From contig CM055269.1 in NCBI GenBank assembly GCA_029237695.1, positions 27,252,956 through 27,316,955 of the forward strand: 64,000 nucleotides of DNA. The letters are read 5' to 3'. The notes under the pieces are model-generated. The model was not told the origin of the DNA, did no database searches, and saw only the letters and a program-made list of their open reading frames with translations. The position numbers and the translations under genes are program-made. This document shows, one piece after another, positions 55,920 through 64,000 of the stretch; the stretch's first letter is position 1, and each line of letters starts with the position of its first letter. The DNA comes from Conchocele bisecta. Taxonomy: Eukaryota > Mollusca > Bivalvia > Lucinida > Thyasiridae.

Positions 55920-56955
55920 GTGTAGATGTATAGTACCCGTCCAGAACATACACTCGACGTTTTGTTTTCGAAATGGAATGATAATGAACGTTTTTCTAAA
56001 ATGTGTCTCAGTGTCTGTGTTCCTAAATCAGAACATGTGTCCAGAACAGGCATGTGCGTACACTCTACAAAGCAGGAATGCTTTAGTAGTTTAAAATATT
56101 ACATGGCATCATTGAGAATATATGCATGTTGCTATTCATCACAGCTAGGTATATATTAACCACGTGATTGCCGATATGGACACAGAACACGTATATGAAC
56201 TATATATTTCAGATCTGGACCATGGGCAGACACAAATTGACAGTACGAGGGTAGATATTAACCATGCACATATACATGTGGAACATGGACACATCCACTA
56301 CCCTGATCCACTACCCTGATTACATGTAGCTACCATAAAATCACAGATTTAAGCTATCTGATACGATGTCAACTGAACACGAATTCATGATGCCTCCCCT
56401 TGAACATGCACTCGCCGCTCGTGAGTTGATCTTTGAACAGACTGCCTTTGTTGTTAATTTTATATACAGTTATGAGCGACTTTCGCTTATTGAAGCATGC
56501 TATTAGGTAACCCGTCATGCATTGACCTACACATGTACATTGTACCAGGTACATATAATTCCTTGTAATTCCACTACACTGCCGATAGCTAACAACTTAC
56601 CAGACCGTACGGTCATGCTAATATGTGGCTACGATGGTACCATATGTCGTGTAACCGACTGCTTGGCTGAGCGTACTCATAAAGTCGCACGAGTCTGTAA
56701 CGGACCATGGTCACACTTCGCCAAAATGGACATAATTTTCATGAATTCTGAATGATCGCCAATAGTCTATACTTATTGCTATACTTATATACTTATTTAA
56801 GTAGGTATTGAATCTGCCTTCAAATCCACCTATCATGCATTTATGATTCACTGTAAATGGACACTAATGTTTATTATTGCTCATGATGGCTAAAAATAGG
56901 CCCAGCTGGTGTCTGTGATGGTGGCCTCTGTGCATGCCCCCCTAGGGGGCCGGTA
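55920..56955. other. No gene seen
   Basis: Short ORFs only (70-77 aa) without domains. This is the flank of element 2. Confidence 0.45.
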
Positions 56956-56961
56956 CTGCGG

Positions 56962-57110
56962 TAGTAGTATATAGGGAGTCAAAATGATATCACCTACTGT
57001 GATATCATTTACAACCCTCTATAATACCCCCACCACCCCCGAAAAATCACAAATTGGTTAACGAGGAAATTGTCTCCCGACAGCAAATTTATGAATTTTT
57101 GAGAAAATAA
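56962..57110. repeat. Element 2 left terminal inverted repeat
   Basis: Matches element 1 through GGGAGTCAAAATGATA, CCCCCACCACCCCCGAAAAA and GAAATTGTCTCCCGACAGCA to GAGAAAATAATT. The tip differs (TATATAGGG for TATAGAGGG) and contains GATATCACCTACTGTGATATC, a short hairpin. Confidence 0.85.
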
Positions 57111-57200
57111 TTAATGCAATTTCAATGTGCCCACGAGTGATAGTTTATATTCCAACACCCCATTTTTCTCCTCCAATATAGCTAATTGATTTCTACGATG
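57111..57200 (-). pseudogene. Relic of the zinc-finger gene C-terminus
   Basis: About 28 codons ending at 57111 are clearly homologous to the C-terminal coiled coil of the zinc-finger protein at 27334-27642 (LAILEEKNGVLEYKLS against the matching heptads there). The finger region and start are missing, so this is a deletion remnant. Beyond it a CAATTATATTGG word leads into the shared promoter block. Confidence 0.75.
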
Positions 57201-57245
57201 TCGAATTGTAGTCCAATTATATTGGTGTCATAAATACCTCATGTT

Positions 57246-57304
57246 TTTTTCACGTCCAATTGAACATATAAATTTAATAGGTTATAATAAAATATTATAA
57301 CAAA
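57246..57304 (+). promoter_or_regulatory. Shared promoter block before the terminal ORFs
   Basis: TTTTTTTCACGTCCAATTGA followed by TAAATTTAATAGGTTATAA is nearly identical to 27708-27745 in element 1, where it precedes a different gene. Here it leads directly into the 119-aa ORF. Confidence 0.6.
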
Positions 57305-57661
57305 ATGGATAATAAAATACGCAACGAATTGGAATTTTGTAATGACTTTGATGAAGAATTTTACGCTGTTTCTACAGTATTAAAACACTGTAAAATGACA
57401 ACACTATGTGGTATCGAATACATGAAATATCAGCGTAATTTATTACGCTGCGATATAAACGTTGCATTTACAATATTAAACCGGCAATTATGTCGCCGGT
57501 ATAAGGATCAAATTTGTGTAATGAAGCGACTAAATAGGATCGGAGAAACACTACCGAAACATTATCAAACTAATTTTATAAAACAGTTTAAAATCAAAGA
57601 TTCGCTTACGGATATGCGTTTCTACGATATCACTTTTAACGAAAAATTGGAAAATTATTAG
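57305..57661 (+). CDS. Terminal ORF family protein, copy A, 118 aa
   Basis: Intact frame. It shares IEYMKYQRNLLR, the FTIL-x-RQLC segment and the closing FYDI words with its neighbour and with element 1's 112-aa ORF, but the middle (CVMKRLNRIGETLPKHYQ) differs and the N-terminus lacks the YGGYNPIYKF segment. It is followed after 52 bp by copy B, so the pair probably arose by tandem duplication and diverged. Function unknown; no signal peptide or membrane segment. Confidence 0.6.
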   Translation: MDNKIRNELEFCNDFDEEFYAVSTVLKHCKMTTLCGIEYMKYQRNLLRCDINVAFTILNRQLCRRYKDQICVMKRLNRIGETLPKHYQTNFIKQFKIKDSLTDMRFYDITFNEKLENY

Positions 57662-57713
57662 AAGAAATTGGAAATTGAACAGAAAAAAACAACTACCAAT
57701 ATTATTAGAGAAA

Positions 57714-58070
57714 ATGGATAATACAATACAATTGGAATTGAAAATTTTTAATGACTGTGTTGAAGAAGTTTACGAAGCTTACGGGGGTTATAATCCTATA
57801 TATAAATTCTATAAAATGAGAACACTAGGCGATATCGAATACATGAAATACCAGCGTAATTTATTACGCTCCGATAAAAACATTGCATTTACAATATTAT
57901 ACCGACAATTATGTCAACTATACAAGAGGCAAATACAAACATTAAGACCGATAATGCGTATCGGATATGAAACTAAGGTGTATTATATAAAATTGTTAAA
58001 ACCCAACGATTCGTTTACGAATATACATTTCTACGATATCGCTTATAAAGATATTTTGAACGAAAAATAG
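57714..58070 (+). CDS. Terminal ORF family protein, copy B, 118 aa
   Basis: Intact frame from ATG at 57714, directly after AATATTATTAGAGAAA, the same leader found before the element 1 member at 42313. It is very similar to that 112-aa protein (VEEVYEAYGGYNPIYKFYK, YKRQIQTLR, IGYETKVYYIKLLKPN). A non-ATG extension to 57675 is possible but not needed. Function unknown. Its conservation between two independently inserted copies suggests it was useful to the element. Confidence 0.65.
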   Translation: MDNTIQLELKIFNDCVEEVYEAYGGYNPIYKFYKMRTLGDIEYMKYQRNLLRSDKNIAFTILYRQLCQLYKRQIQTLRPIMRIGYETKVYYIKLLKPNDSFTNIHFYDIAYKDILNEK

Positions 58071-58079
58071 CAAAAGCCT

Positions 58080-58650
58080 CCACTCGTGCACAACACCCCC
58101 AGCGACTGGGCAGATTTCTAGCCGGCACCCAGCCACTGGGGTGTTGGGACCTTTCTTAAGCCCACGCATCTGTTGGCTCACAGTTTAGTTTTACAGGTCG
58201 CCTTGAACCCCATTGCCAATTCCTCTAATTAAGAGAAACCAGCGAAGTAAGGCGAGCCTATGTGTGAATTTGGTTTCCGAAATTGCAAAGCTCTTAGGCA
58301 GAAATATTTTAGGCCGGCACCTTTGAGCTACGCAATTTCGGAAACCAAATACACACATATTTATAAACTGCTACCATTAAACAGACGAGACGGACGTCAT
58401 ACCGGATCAACAACATAGCACACACGAGATGAGACTAACTGTTGTAAGGTCAACACACGTATATATAGTTATCAGTTTTTTCATGCGTAAATTGATAGCC
58501 GAGGTAAACAGACAGTTATTTATAGCCGAGTGTATCAATTACATGGGTTATGAACCATGTGTAAATTGATGCGATTACGGCGTAATTCTCAGTGAAAAAC
58601 ACATGCTGTATAGGTATGTAAATTTGTTTACTGCACCAATATAATTAATT
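58080..58650. other. Intergenic segment of element 2
   Basis: No gene. It contains CCCAGCCACTGGGGTGTTGG words near 58125, the inverted repeat at 58255-58360, and TATAGCCGAGT repeats near 58490-58530 that are the inverse of CGGCTATAAATA words in element 1. Confidence 0.5.
58255..58360. repeat. Inverted repeat with about 30-bp arms
   Basis: GTGTGAATTTGGTTTCCGAA and ATTGCAAAGCTC at the left are mirrored by GAGCTACGCAATTTCGGAAA and CCAAATACACAC at the right, with a spacer of about 45 bp. It lies between terminal ORF B and the hydrophobic gene, and no equivalent is seen in element 1. It could be a nested foldback element. Confidence 0.75.
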
Positions 58651-58663
58651 ATTTCATAAAATA

Positions 58664-59265
58664 TCACAATGGTGCTGTAACATTTCCTCCGACTTTATTT
58701 CCAAGTTTTACCCTAAATTTATCCCAATCAGTACACATTTTGGGCATGGTGGCGCGCGCCTTGATTCTTATATCATTTTTTAATTCTTCATATCACCCCA
58801 TTTCTTCCACCACGGATTCAAACTCTAAATTTGATATTTTCTTATCGGCCAACGCTTTGGACACCATAACGTCGATGTTATTTTTCTTAGACCTAGCGAG
58901 AACGGATATTCTATCATGTTTTCTACTTTTTTTCTCGAGTTCTCCACCCGCCGCCCTAATTACCATACAAAGTATTCCATATAAAACGGTAATTCCACTG
59001 AAAACCCCTGCAAGTGGAACCGTTACAATTGTAGATAGCGTTACAGCAGTCCCCGCACCACTCATTACAGATAAACTTGCCAGAACCGTACTAGATGCTT
59101 CAGCTATGTTCGCCGCGCGCTTATATTTGTTAGCGTGTCTTTTTCTATTTGCACATTCTCTAACATAGCGACGATATTATTCAACCTAAAATCTGAACTT
59201 CTTTCGTTAATTGGATACAGTGTTGATGGAGTGGTATTGAGAGTTGGATACGGTGATTCGTTCAT
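58664..59265 (-). pseudogene. Hydrophobic helical protein, broken copy
   Basis: Homologue of 40522-41187. ATG at 59265 starts a conserved N-terminus (SSDFRLNNIVAML). Compared with element 1, 13 bp are missing near 59160, which changes the frame. The hydrophobic helices and basic segment (LSTIVTVPLAGVFSGITV, KLEKKSRKHDRISVLARS-type) are then open to a TGA near 58790, after which the conserved tail continues to 58664. Both elements have lost this gene by different lesions. Confidence 0.7.
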
Positions 59266-59286
59266 GATTTTCAATATATTAGTATT

Positions 59287-60822
59287 TTACAAATTAAGTT
59301 CAATTAACAATGAGACAACAGTGGAAGAACTCTCTAGGTCAGCGATTTTCGTAACAAAGTTAATAACACTACCTTGGGAAAGTCTAATTCGATCATAACC
59401 GGAGAACGAAACCACCGTCGAACTATCTCCAGAGATTTTAGTGACTCCAACCCCCCGTTCTTCCCCATCTACTACAAGATTTATCGCGACCGCGCTCACA
59501 GGTTTACCACTACCATTAACCGAGCAGACCGCCATTCGGATAACTTCACCTGCAGCTGTCATAGCGTATCCCCCACATTTATTACTCGCTTTGGCACCGA
59601 ACGAATATTCATAGTGCCCCGCAACCAATGGGCCCCGCTTCTCAGCCCAAACTGTTATGGCACGTTTTGGCGTTTTCATTGTTTGCACTATTCCGGTAAG
59701 CCCATCGAGAGCGATATGGGTCTCAGTACGAATCTTATAAGAGGCCTCCTCAAGAGCTTTGGTCGCGGCTCTACGATCATGTTTCAGTTTATCGGAAACT
59801 TCGGTTATTTTTCCATCTAGTTCGGTAAGTGCCGCTTCTCTACTGAGAGAGTCCTCTAAGCGCAACGCATCATAAGCCTCCGTAATGGTCGCCTGGTGGC
59901 CTTCTAGGGCTTTTTTAACACCCGACCGGGCATCTTTTTGAAATTCGGTTATTTTTCCGTCTAGTTCAGCAACCGCCGCTTCTCTGATGAGAGAGTCCTC
60001 TGAGCGCAACACCTCATAAGCCTTCACAAGGGCCGCCTGGTGGTCTCCTCGGGCGTTCTCAATATCCGTTCGGACCCCCTCTACCCCCAACCGAGCCTCC
60101 TTTCGAAATTCGGTTATTTTTTCGTATAGGTCAGTAAATGCCGCTTCTCTGTTGAGAGAGTCCTCTGAGCGTAACGCCCCATAAGCCTCCGCAATGGCCT
60201 CCTTGTGGTCTTCTCGGACCCCCTCAACCCCCGACCTGGTCTCTTTCAGAAATTCGGCTATTTTCCCGTCTAGTTCAGTAAGTGTCGCTTCTTTGCTGAG
60301 AGAGTTCTCTAAGCGCAACGCATCATAAGCCTCCGCAATGGCCTCCACAAGGTTCACCTGGTGGTCTTCTCGGACTTTATCAATACCCGACCGGGTCTCT
60401 TTTCGAAATTTGGTTATTTTTTTGTCTAATTCAGTAAGTGTCGCTTCTCTGGTGATGGAGTCCTCTAAGCGCAACGCATCATAAACCGCCGTAATGTCCG
60501 CCTGGCGGTCTTCTCGGGCTTTATCAATCCCCAACCGGGCCTCTTTTCGGAATTTGGTTATTTTTTTACCTAGTTCGTTTAGTTCCGTATGCGTTTCTTC
60601 ACGACTTTGTGTATTCACAGCCAGGGCATATTCTCTAAGTTGTGACAGTAGACTCTTGTGAATCTCGTCCGTGGCCATCGATATAGTTCTATTGATCAAG
60701 GCCTTTGTTTTTTGGGTAGTTAAAAAGTCGCCCTCTGTCGGGATGAATCCCCCTTCTGCCGGTTCCAAATTCTTTGAATTTGTCACCCAATCGGAAGAAC
60801 TACCTGGTCCGTATATACTCAT
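59287..60822 (-). CDS. Fiber-like attachment protein with long repeated shaft
   Basis: Intact 511-aa frame from ATG at 60822 (an in-frame TTG lies at 60828). Tail as in element 1 (SIYGPGSSS, EPAEGGFIPTE), then five consecutive coiled-coil repeats of 48-55 residues from about residue 83 to 333, each beginning ELDGKITEF-like and ending REATLT-like, then a stalk and the C-terminal head from about residue 385 (ITVWAEKRGPL, YEYSFGAKA, GGYAMTAAG). The head is strongly similar to that of element 1, so the main difference is shaft length. A trimeric coiled-coil fiber is inferred. It follows the penton and microprotein genes on the same strand. Confidence 0.65.
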   Translation of the reverse strand: MSIYGPGSSSDWVTNSKNLEPAEGGFIPTEGDFLTTQKTKALINRTISMATDEIHKSLLSQLREYALAVNTQSREETHTELNELGKKITKFRKEARLGIDKAREDRQADITAVYDALRLEDSITREATLTELDKKITKFRKETRSGIDKVREDHQVNLVEAIAEAYDALRLENSLSKEATLTELDGKIAEFLKETRSGVEGVREDHKEAIAEAYGALRSEDSLNREAAFTDLYEKITEFRKEARLGVEGVRTDIENARGDHQAALVKAYEVLRSEDSLIREAAVAELDGKITEFQKDARSGVKKALEGHQATITEAYDALRLEDSLSREAALTELDGKITEVSDKLKHDRRAATKALEEASYKIRTETHIALDGLTGIVQTMKTPKRAITVWAEKRGPLVAGHYEYSFGAKASNKCGGYAMTAAGEVIRMAVCSVNGSGKPVSAVAINLVVDGEERGVGVTKISGDSSTVVSFSGYDRIRLSQGSVINFVTKIADLESSSTVVSLLIELNL

Positions 60823-60828
60823 TTTCAA

Positions 60829-60905
60829 TAATGTTGATAATATATATAAATTACGAACATGCGTTTAATTCTAAATAATTTTCTTAATTTTTTCAAAATT
60901 ATTAA
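60829..60905 (-). promoter_or_regulatory. AT-rich leader upstream of the fiber gene
   Basis: On the minus strand AAAAATTAAGAAAATTATTT lies about 55 bp before the fiber ATG, with TATATATATTATCAAC between. The AATTAAGAAAAT core matches the leader of fiber and other genes in element 1. Confidence 0.4.
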
Positions 60906-61556
60906 TTAATTTGAAATTTCTAGGACGACCGAAATCGGGTAATCGTTCTGCAACTCTCGCCCTTTATCATCAAGAATATAAATCTTCAACTCGTGGATGT
61001 GTCCCGATTCCAAAACCTTCATCTCGGGGTGTGGGAAGTCTAAGGTCACAGTCTCGCCATAGAAACAGTCGCTGGCGGGCACAGTTTTCAGTAATGTGCT
61101 GGGAGTGCCGTCTACCGTGTTGTACGATGTGTTCACCCGATCCAGGTGCACCCTGAGAGTTTTCGTGAAGGCGAAGTTTACTGGGGTATCGCCGCGGTGA
61201 TCACCCACGGCGAAGACAAAGTTCAACGGGGTACGAAGCCCTTCATACTCGTTGTAAGGGGGTGCAAATTTAAATCCTAACATTGAGGCCAACCTCGGAG
61301 TGATCTCTAATTTTTTATCAGCGGACAATGTCGCAAGCCCCGTGGCTTTTGAGACTGCGAGAGTGCCACTACCAGGCATATTCGTTGCGATTAAAGCTTG
61401 GACATCTCCGAAACCCCAAAGGCCAGGAAGTAATGCGACAGCTGCTTCCCGAAGGCGTCTCCTTGTTTCTGCAGGACTATCGGAGTCCTCTAGATCTATA
61501 CCATCTCCGGAAAAGATACCCTCTGGCCGTTCTATTCCGGAGATATCCTTGTGCAT
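60906..61556 (-). CDS. Penton-like minor capsid candidate, 216 aa
   Basis: Intact frame from ATG at 61556 to 60906. The N-terminus (HKDISGIERPEGIFSGDG) is charged and has no match in element 1; the rest does (LLPGLWGF, TLRVHLDRVNTSYN, VDGTPSTLLKTV, HPEMKVLESGHIHELK, ISVVLEISN). The predicted content is mainly beta, and size fits a single jelly-roll vertex protein, but the assignment rests on resemblance to penton candidates of related elements. Its ATG directly follows the TAA of the microprotein, suggesting coupled expression or one transcript. Confidence 0.55.
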   Translation of the reverse strand: MHKDISGIERPEGIFSGDGIDLEDSDSPAETRRRLREAAVALLPGLWGFGDVQALIATNMPGSGTLAVSKATGLATLSADKKLEITPRLASMLGFKFAPPYNEYEGLRTPLNFVFAVGDHRGDTPVNFAFTKTLRVHLDRVNTSYNTVDGTPSTLLKTVPASDCFYGETVTLDFPHPEMKVLESGHIHELKIYILDDKGRELQNDYPISVVLEISN

Positions 61557-61685
61557 TTAAATGTTTTTCCACCCAACCGTGAAGGTGATTGATCTAAGGC
61601 CTACCCGGCGTTGTCCGCAGCAGTTGTCTATTAATTTTTTAAGTTCACAACTCCCTTTTTGAAAATTAGTGATAGTAGCAAACAT
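61557..61685 (-). CDS. Conserved microprotein, 42 aa
   Basis: ATG at 61685, TAA at 61557-61559, intact. The core CCGQRRVGLRSITFTVGW is nearly identical to the element 1 microprotein. The N-terminal MFATITNFQKGSCELKK is also conserved. The stop abuts the penton ATG. The start lies 14 bp from the opposite structural ORF, exactly as in element 1. Confidence 0.65.
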   Translation of the reverse strand: MFATITNFQKGSCELKKLIDNCCGQRRVGLRSITFTVGWKNI

Positions 61686-61699
61686 AATAATATCTTTCA

Positions 61700-63123
61700 A
61701 TGGATACCAAAGCATTTAGCTTTAACTCTAATGCAAAGTACGCGGTCGGAGGTAAATACACGCAAACAGACGTTGTTAACCGCCTTGTACACCCAACCGT
61801 AACGGTTAGACCGGACAGCGGCTTTGCCACCAACTTCCCCGACATCTTTGAACAATATAGGCTGCCCAAGATTACTACGATGGAGGCGGTAAACGGGTGG
61901 AAAGCAACACCGATGCAGTTTTGGCAGAACCAAATAAATTTCGCTGTATGGTGCGCAACAGCCGGGTGTGGAGTTTCACATAAAGACATCTGACATCCAA
62001 GAATGTCATGCTCCGAAGTGTCTACAACTTTCACGTGTATTATACTATTAGGAGGATTCTCAAAGAATTAGGTATTTCACTACCTCAAGACGACGCTTGG
62101 GATCCCATTTCCAACGCATACGACCGTATGGCGTTTGAAAGACTGTGTAACGAATTTAACGTTTCAAAAGACGCGGACTGGAGACAGAAAGCATTTCCTA
62201 CCAGCACCGGCCTCGGGGACGTTCTCATTCGGGGCCAGTCCGGGAATTGGACGCAGACTGATTTTAGACACGATCACTCCGGCGACCACATCGTCAGTCG
62301 GAATGCCGGGAATTTTGACCACGCGACGATGACTTTCGGGCCGGAAGTGTCTGGAGGTCGGCACTGCGGCGTGTTTTCTTGTAAAATGTTACCTCCGAAA
62401 CGGGCTCACGTCGATTACATACAGCAGGCTGCTGAGGTTCAGAACGCGTGGGGTACATTTATGTTAGATACGGGTCTAGGGTTCACGCAGGCCGGGGTTA
62501 CTCGCGTCAACGACTCCATTCGCACGTACGTCTGGGCCATCCTCGGCGCACAGAAGCAAACTCGCAGTTCTATACTGGGCACGGGAACAGCGTTTGATGC
62601 ACAAAAACAATTCTTGGCACTTGTAGAGGACGCCATCTCAGCTAGGGTGGACCTGGAGAAGGCGATCCAGAATTATCAAGACGTTTTGCAGAATGCCAGC
62701 ACACCAGTAGACTATGTATTTGGAATAGGTCTTTATATGGCGCCGAGCAATATGATACTACGAGACGACCCGGTTGACGGTTACAATAATCAGATCGTAA
62801 TCGCCACCGCCAATCAAAAAATCGGCCACAACGGTAACGTGAACACGGATATCATCAAGCGCACCCCCAACATGATCGGGTTCAACAGTGTTGACGTTGT
62901 AAGTGGAACCGATTTCATAAAACACAAACTGGATACACCTACCTCAACACAATCGAACCCAGTACCCCCAATTCGTAAATTGGATGCACCATCGAGTTCC
63001 CCAAATCCAATCATTAACAATGTTGAAACACCAATCGAGATTGGAAGCACAACACACGAGGAGGAGAAATTAGGGCTCGTCATCGCCCTCGTGGCGATAG
63101 GACTACTCGCGCTTTGGTTGTAG
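61700..63123 (+). pseudogene. Fused structural candidate ORF with one frameshift
   Basis: Starts ATG 61700 with a conserved N-terminus (AKYAVGGKYTQTDVVN, RPDSGFATNFPDIFEQY). Near 61985 the frame changes (one base fewer than in element 1), and from 62008 a single frame of 371 codons runs to 63123. The first part of that frame matches the minus gene at 38247-38867 in element 1, and from MTFGPEVSGG on it matches the separate membrane-anchored protein at 37437-38219, including its C-terminal helix (LVIALVAIGLLALWL). Thus two genes of element 1 correspond to one continuous frame here. Function unknown. It overlaps the convergent coiled-coil gene by about 20 bp. Confidence 0.65.
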
Positions 63124-64000
63124 GAACTCTCTGGCAGAGAATAGTAGGAGACCGGCGATTGCCACGATTAAAGCCCAAGTATTATTGGCGAGCCATCCGA
63201 CCGTTTTTGATAATATAGATAACAAGTAAGAAACGATACTTCCGATCAGTCCAGGTAGTGCGGCAGCCGCCTTTCCAGCTAATTTAGCTAGAAGATTGGC
63301 GAGGGCTTTTAGTTGTTGTTTTACCCACTCCTTGGCTCCTCCGGATGGCGCGGGTGCTGGTGGTGGCGCGGGTGGTGGCGCCGCACCACCAGTGAAAGCT
63401 AGAACTATGGTTGATATAGTCATGCCGACAGCTGCGAGGATGCTTGCTATCGTGACGCCCTGCTCTCTGAACAGAGTGCGAAGACGCTCACCGAGTGTCG
63501 TGTCCTCGTGCAGAACCCTCGATATTGTTTCGCGGATCCGACCTATTTGTGTGCGGAGAGCCTCACGGTTAGCCGAGGCGGCCTCCAAGCGAGCTTCTCT
63601 TTCGTCCCGCAAAGACCGCAGTCGTTCGGCGATCCGCTCGGTAGATTCTCTATCATCACCGGCTTCCTCCAGTTTTCTTTCTTCTAGCGCGATATGTTCA
63701 TCCAGCGCCGTGAGTTTGGAGAGGTTAAGGACCAGTTTGCCCCGGACCGTTTGTAGAGCCTTATCGAGTCCACGGAGTTCTCGAAGAGGTAACGGTGGGT
63801 CATCGTTGAGTATTTCGTTTTCGCTGAACGTGGTCTCCATCGTGTTAATAACGTCGGTTGCTATTTGAGGGACCTCGCTGAGCTCGACCGTTTCTATCGC
63901 GGTGGCCGTCTTCGCCATAGTTTTGTCGGTGTCCTGTAGGGCCTCTACAGCGCGGGCCGGCACAATTGGTTTACCCCTCTTCCAATCCGTGAAGCCTAGT
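63103..64000 (-). CDS. Coiled-coil protein with hydrophobic C-terminus, partial
   Basis: Open to the window edge; about 298 codons are visible and the start lies beyond 64000 (a GTG at 63963 is internal). It is homologous to the broken gene at 36208-37457. Visible order: a conserved region around LRELRGLDKALQTV and LTALDEHIALEERKLEE, a long charged coiled coil (RIRETISRVLHEDTTLGERL), FREQGVTIAS, a first hydrophobic helix, a Pro/Ala/Gly-rich linker (APPPAPPPAPAPSGG), WVKQQLKALANLLAKLAGK and two more hydrophobic helices near the end. The amphipathic and hydrophobic C-terminus suggests membrane interaction. Unlike element 1, this copy has no visible break. Confidence 0.75.
   Translation of the reverse strand, partial: LGFTDWKRGKPIVPARAVEALQDTDKTMAKTATAIETVELSEVPQIATDVINTMETTFSENEILNDDPPLPLRELRGLDKALQTVRGKLVLNLSKLTALDEHIALEERKLEEAGDDRESTERIAERLRSLRDEREARLEAASANREALRTQIGRIRETISRVLHEDTTLGERLRTLFREQGVTIASILAAVGMTISTIVLAFTGGAAPPPAPPPAPAPSGGAKEWVKQQLKALANLLAKLAGKAAAALPGLIGSIVSYLLSILSKTVGWLANNTWALIVAIAGLLLFSAREFLQPKRE

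Larger units (their letters stand above)
56962..64000. mobile_element. Element 2: Maverick/Polinton element, left part, cut by the window edge
   Basis: The left end GTAGTATATAGGGAGTCAAA matches the inverted repeat of element 1. About 7 kb is visible, holding terminal ORFs, the hydrophobic gene, fiber, penton, microprotein, a fused structural ORF and the coiled-coil gene. Apart from the terminal ORFs, the structural block is in reverse orientation relative to element 1. Capsid, ATPase, integrase and polymerase genes are expected beyond 64000. Protein-level similarity to element 1 is clear but DNA differs at many sites, so these are separate insertions rather than a recent duplication. Confidence 0.9.

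Noticed and set aside
36000..64000. CRISPR-like array or prokaryotic operon
   Set aside because: No regularly spaced identical repeats with unique spacers; gene content and splice sites point to a eukaryote with virus-like elements.

Overview
The window looks like nuclear DNA of a mollusc, most likely a bivalve. It is AT-rich, gene-poor and crowded with tandem satellites, foldback MITE-like elements and dispersed repeats. Several repeat families resemble ones I associate with clam, oyster and scallop genomes; that is recognition from memory, not a search. The only host coding signal I can support is the 3' end of a multi-exon gene on the minus strand (11760-13967), where three exons have good splice sites and two of them share a compatible phase.

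The main content is two virus-derived Maverick/Polinton (adintovirus-like) elements. Element 1 (about 27014-42577, 15.6 kb) is complete, with roughly 200-bp terminal inverted repeats and a possible 6-bp target duplication. From left to right it carries a zinc-finger gene (-), a small basic protein gene (+), protein-primed DNA polymerase B (+, broken), a retrovirus-type integrase (-, broken), two small unknown genes (-, broken), an A32/FtsK-like packaging ATPase (-, broken), a major capsid protein (-, one stop), a coiled-coil/membrane protein (+, broken), a membrane-anchored protein (-), an unknown structural candidate (-, broken), a conserved microprotein of about 43 aa (+), a penton-like protein (+, broken), a fiber-like protein (+, intact), a hydrophobic helical protein (+, three stops) and a 112-aa terminal ORF (-, intact). 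Element 2 starts near 56962 and runs off the right edge. Its homologous structural block is in opposite orientation and less decayed: fiber, penton, microprotein and two paralogous terminal ORFs are all open.

Layout: 1-5000 satellites including tRNA-like units; 5000-11700 MITEs, tandem repeats and a promoter-like segment; 11760-14000 host exons; 14000-27000 repeats with no supported gene; 27014-42577 element 1; 42600-56960 repeats and unique intergenic DNA; 56962-64000 element 2.

Within the elements, polymerase and integrase would copy and insert the DNA, ATPase and capsid proteins would package it, and fiber and penton would sit at the virion vertices. Element 1 can no longer encode a complete set. 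Comparing the two copies shows what was conserved: a microprotein sharing a 14-bp divergent start region with a structural gene, fiber shafts of different length, a two-gene versus one-gene arrangement, and a terminal ORF family that stays open while core genes decay. No cysteine protease of the usual Polinton type was recognised in element 1.
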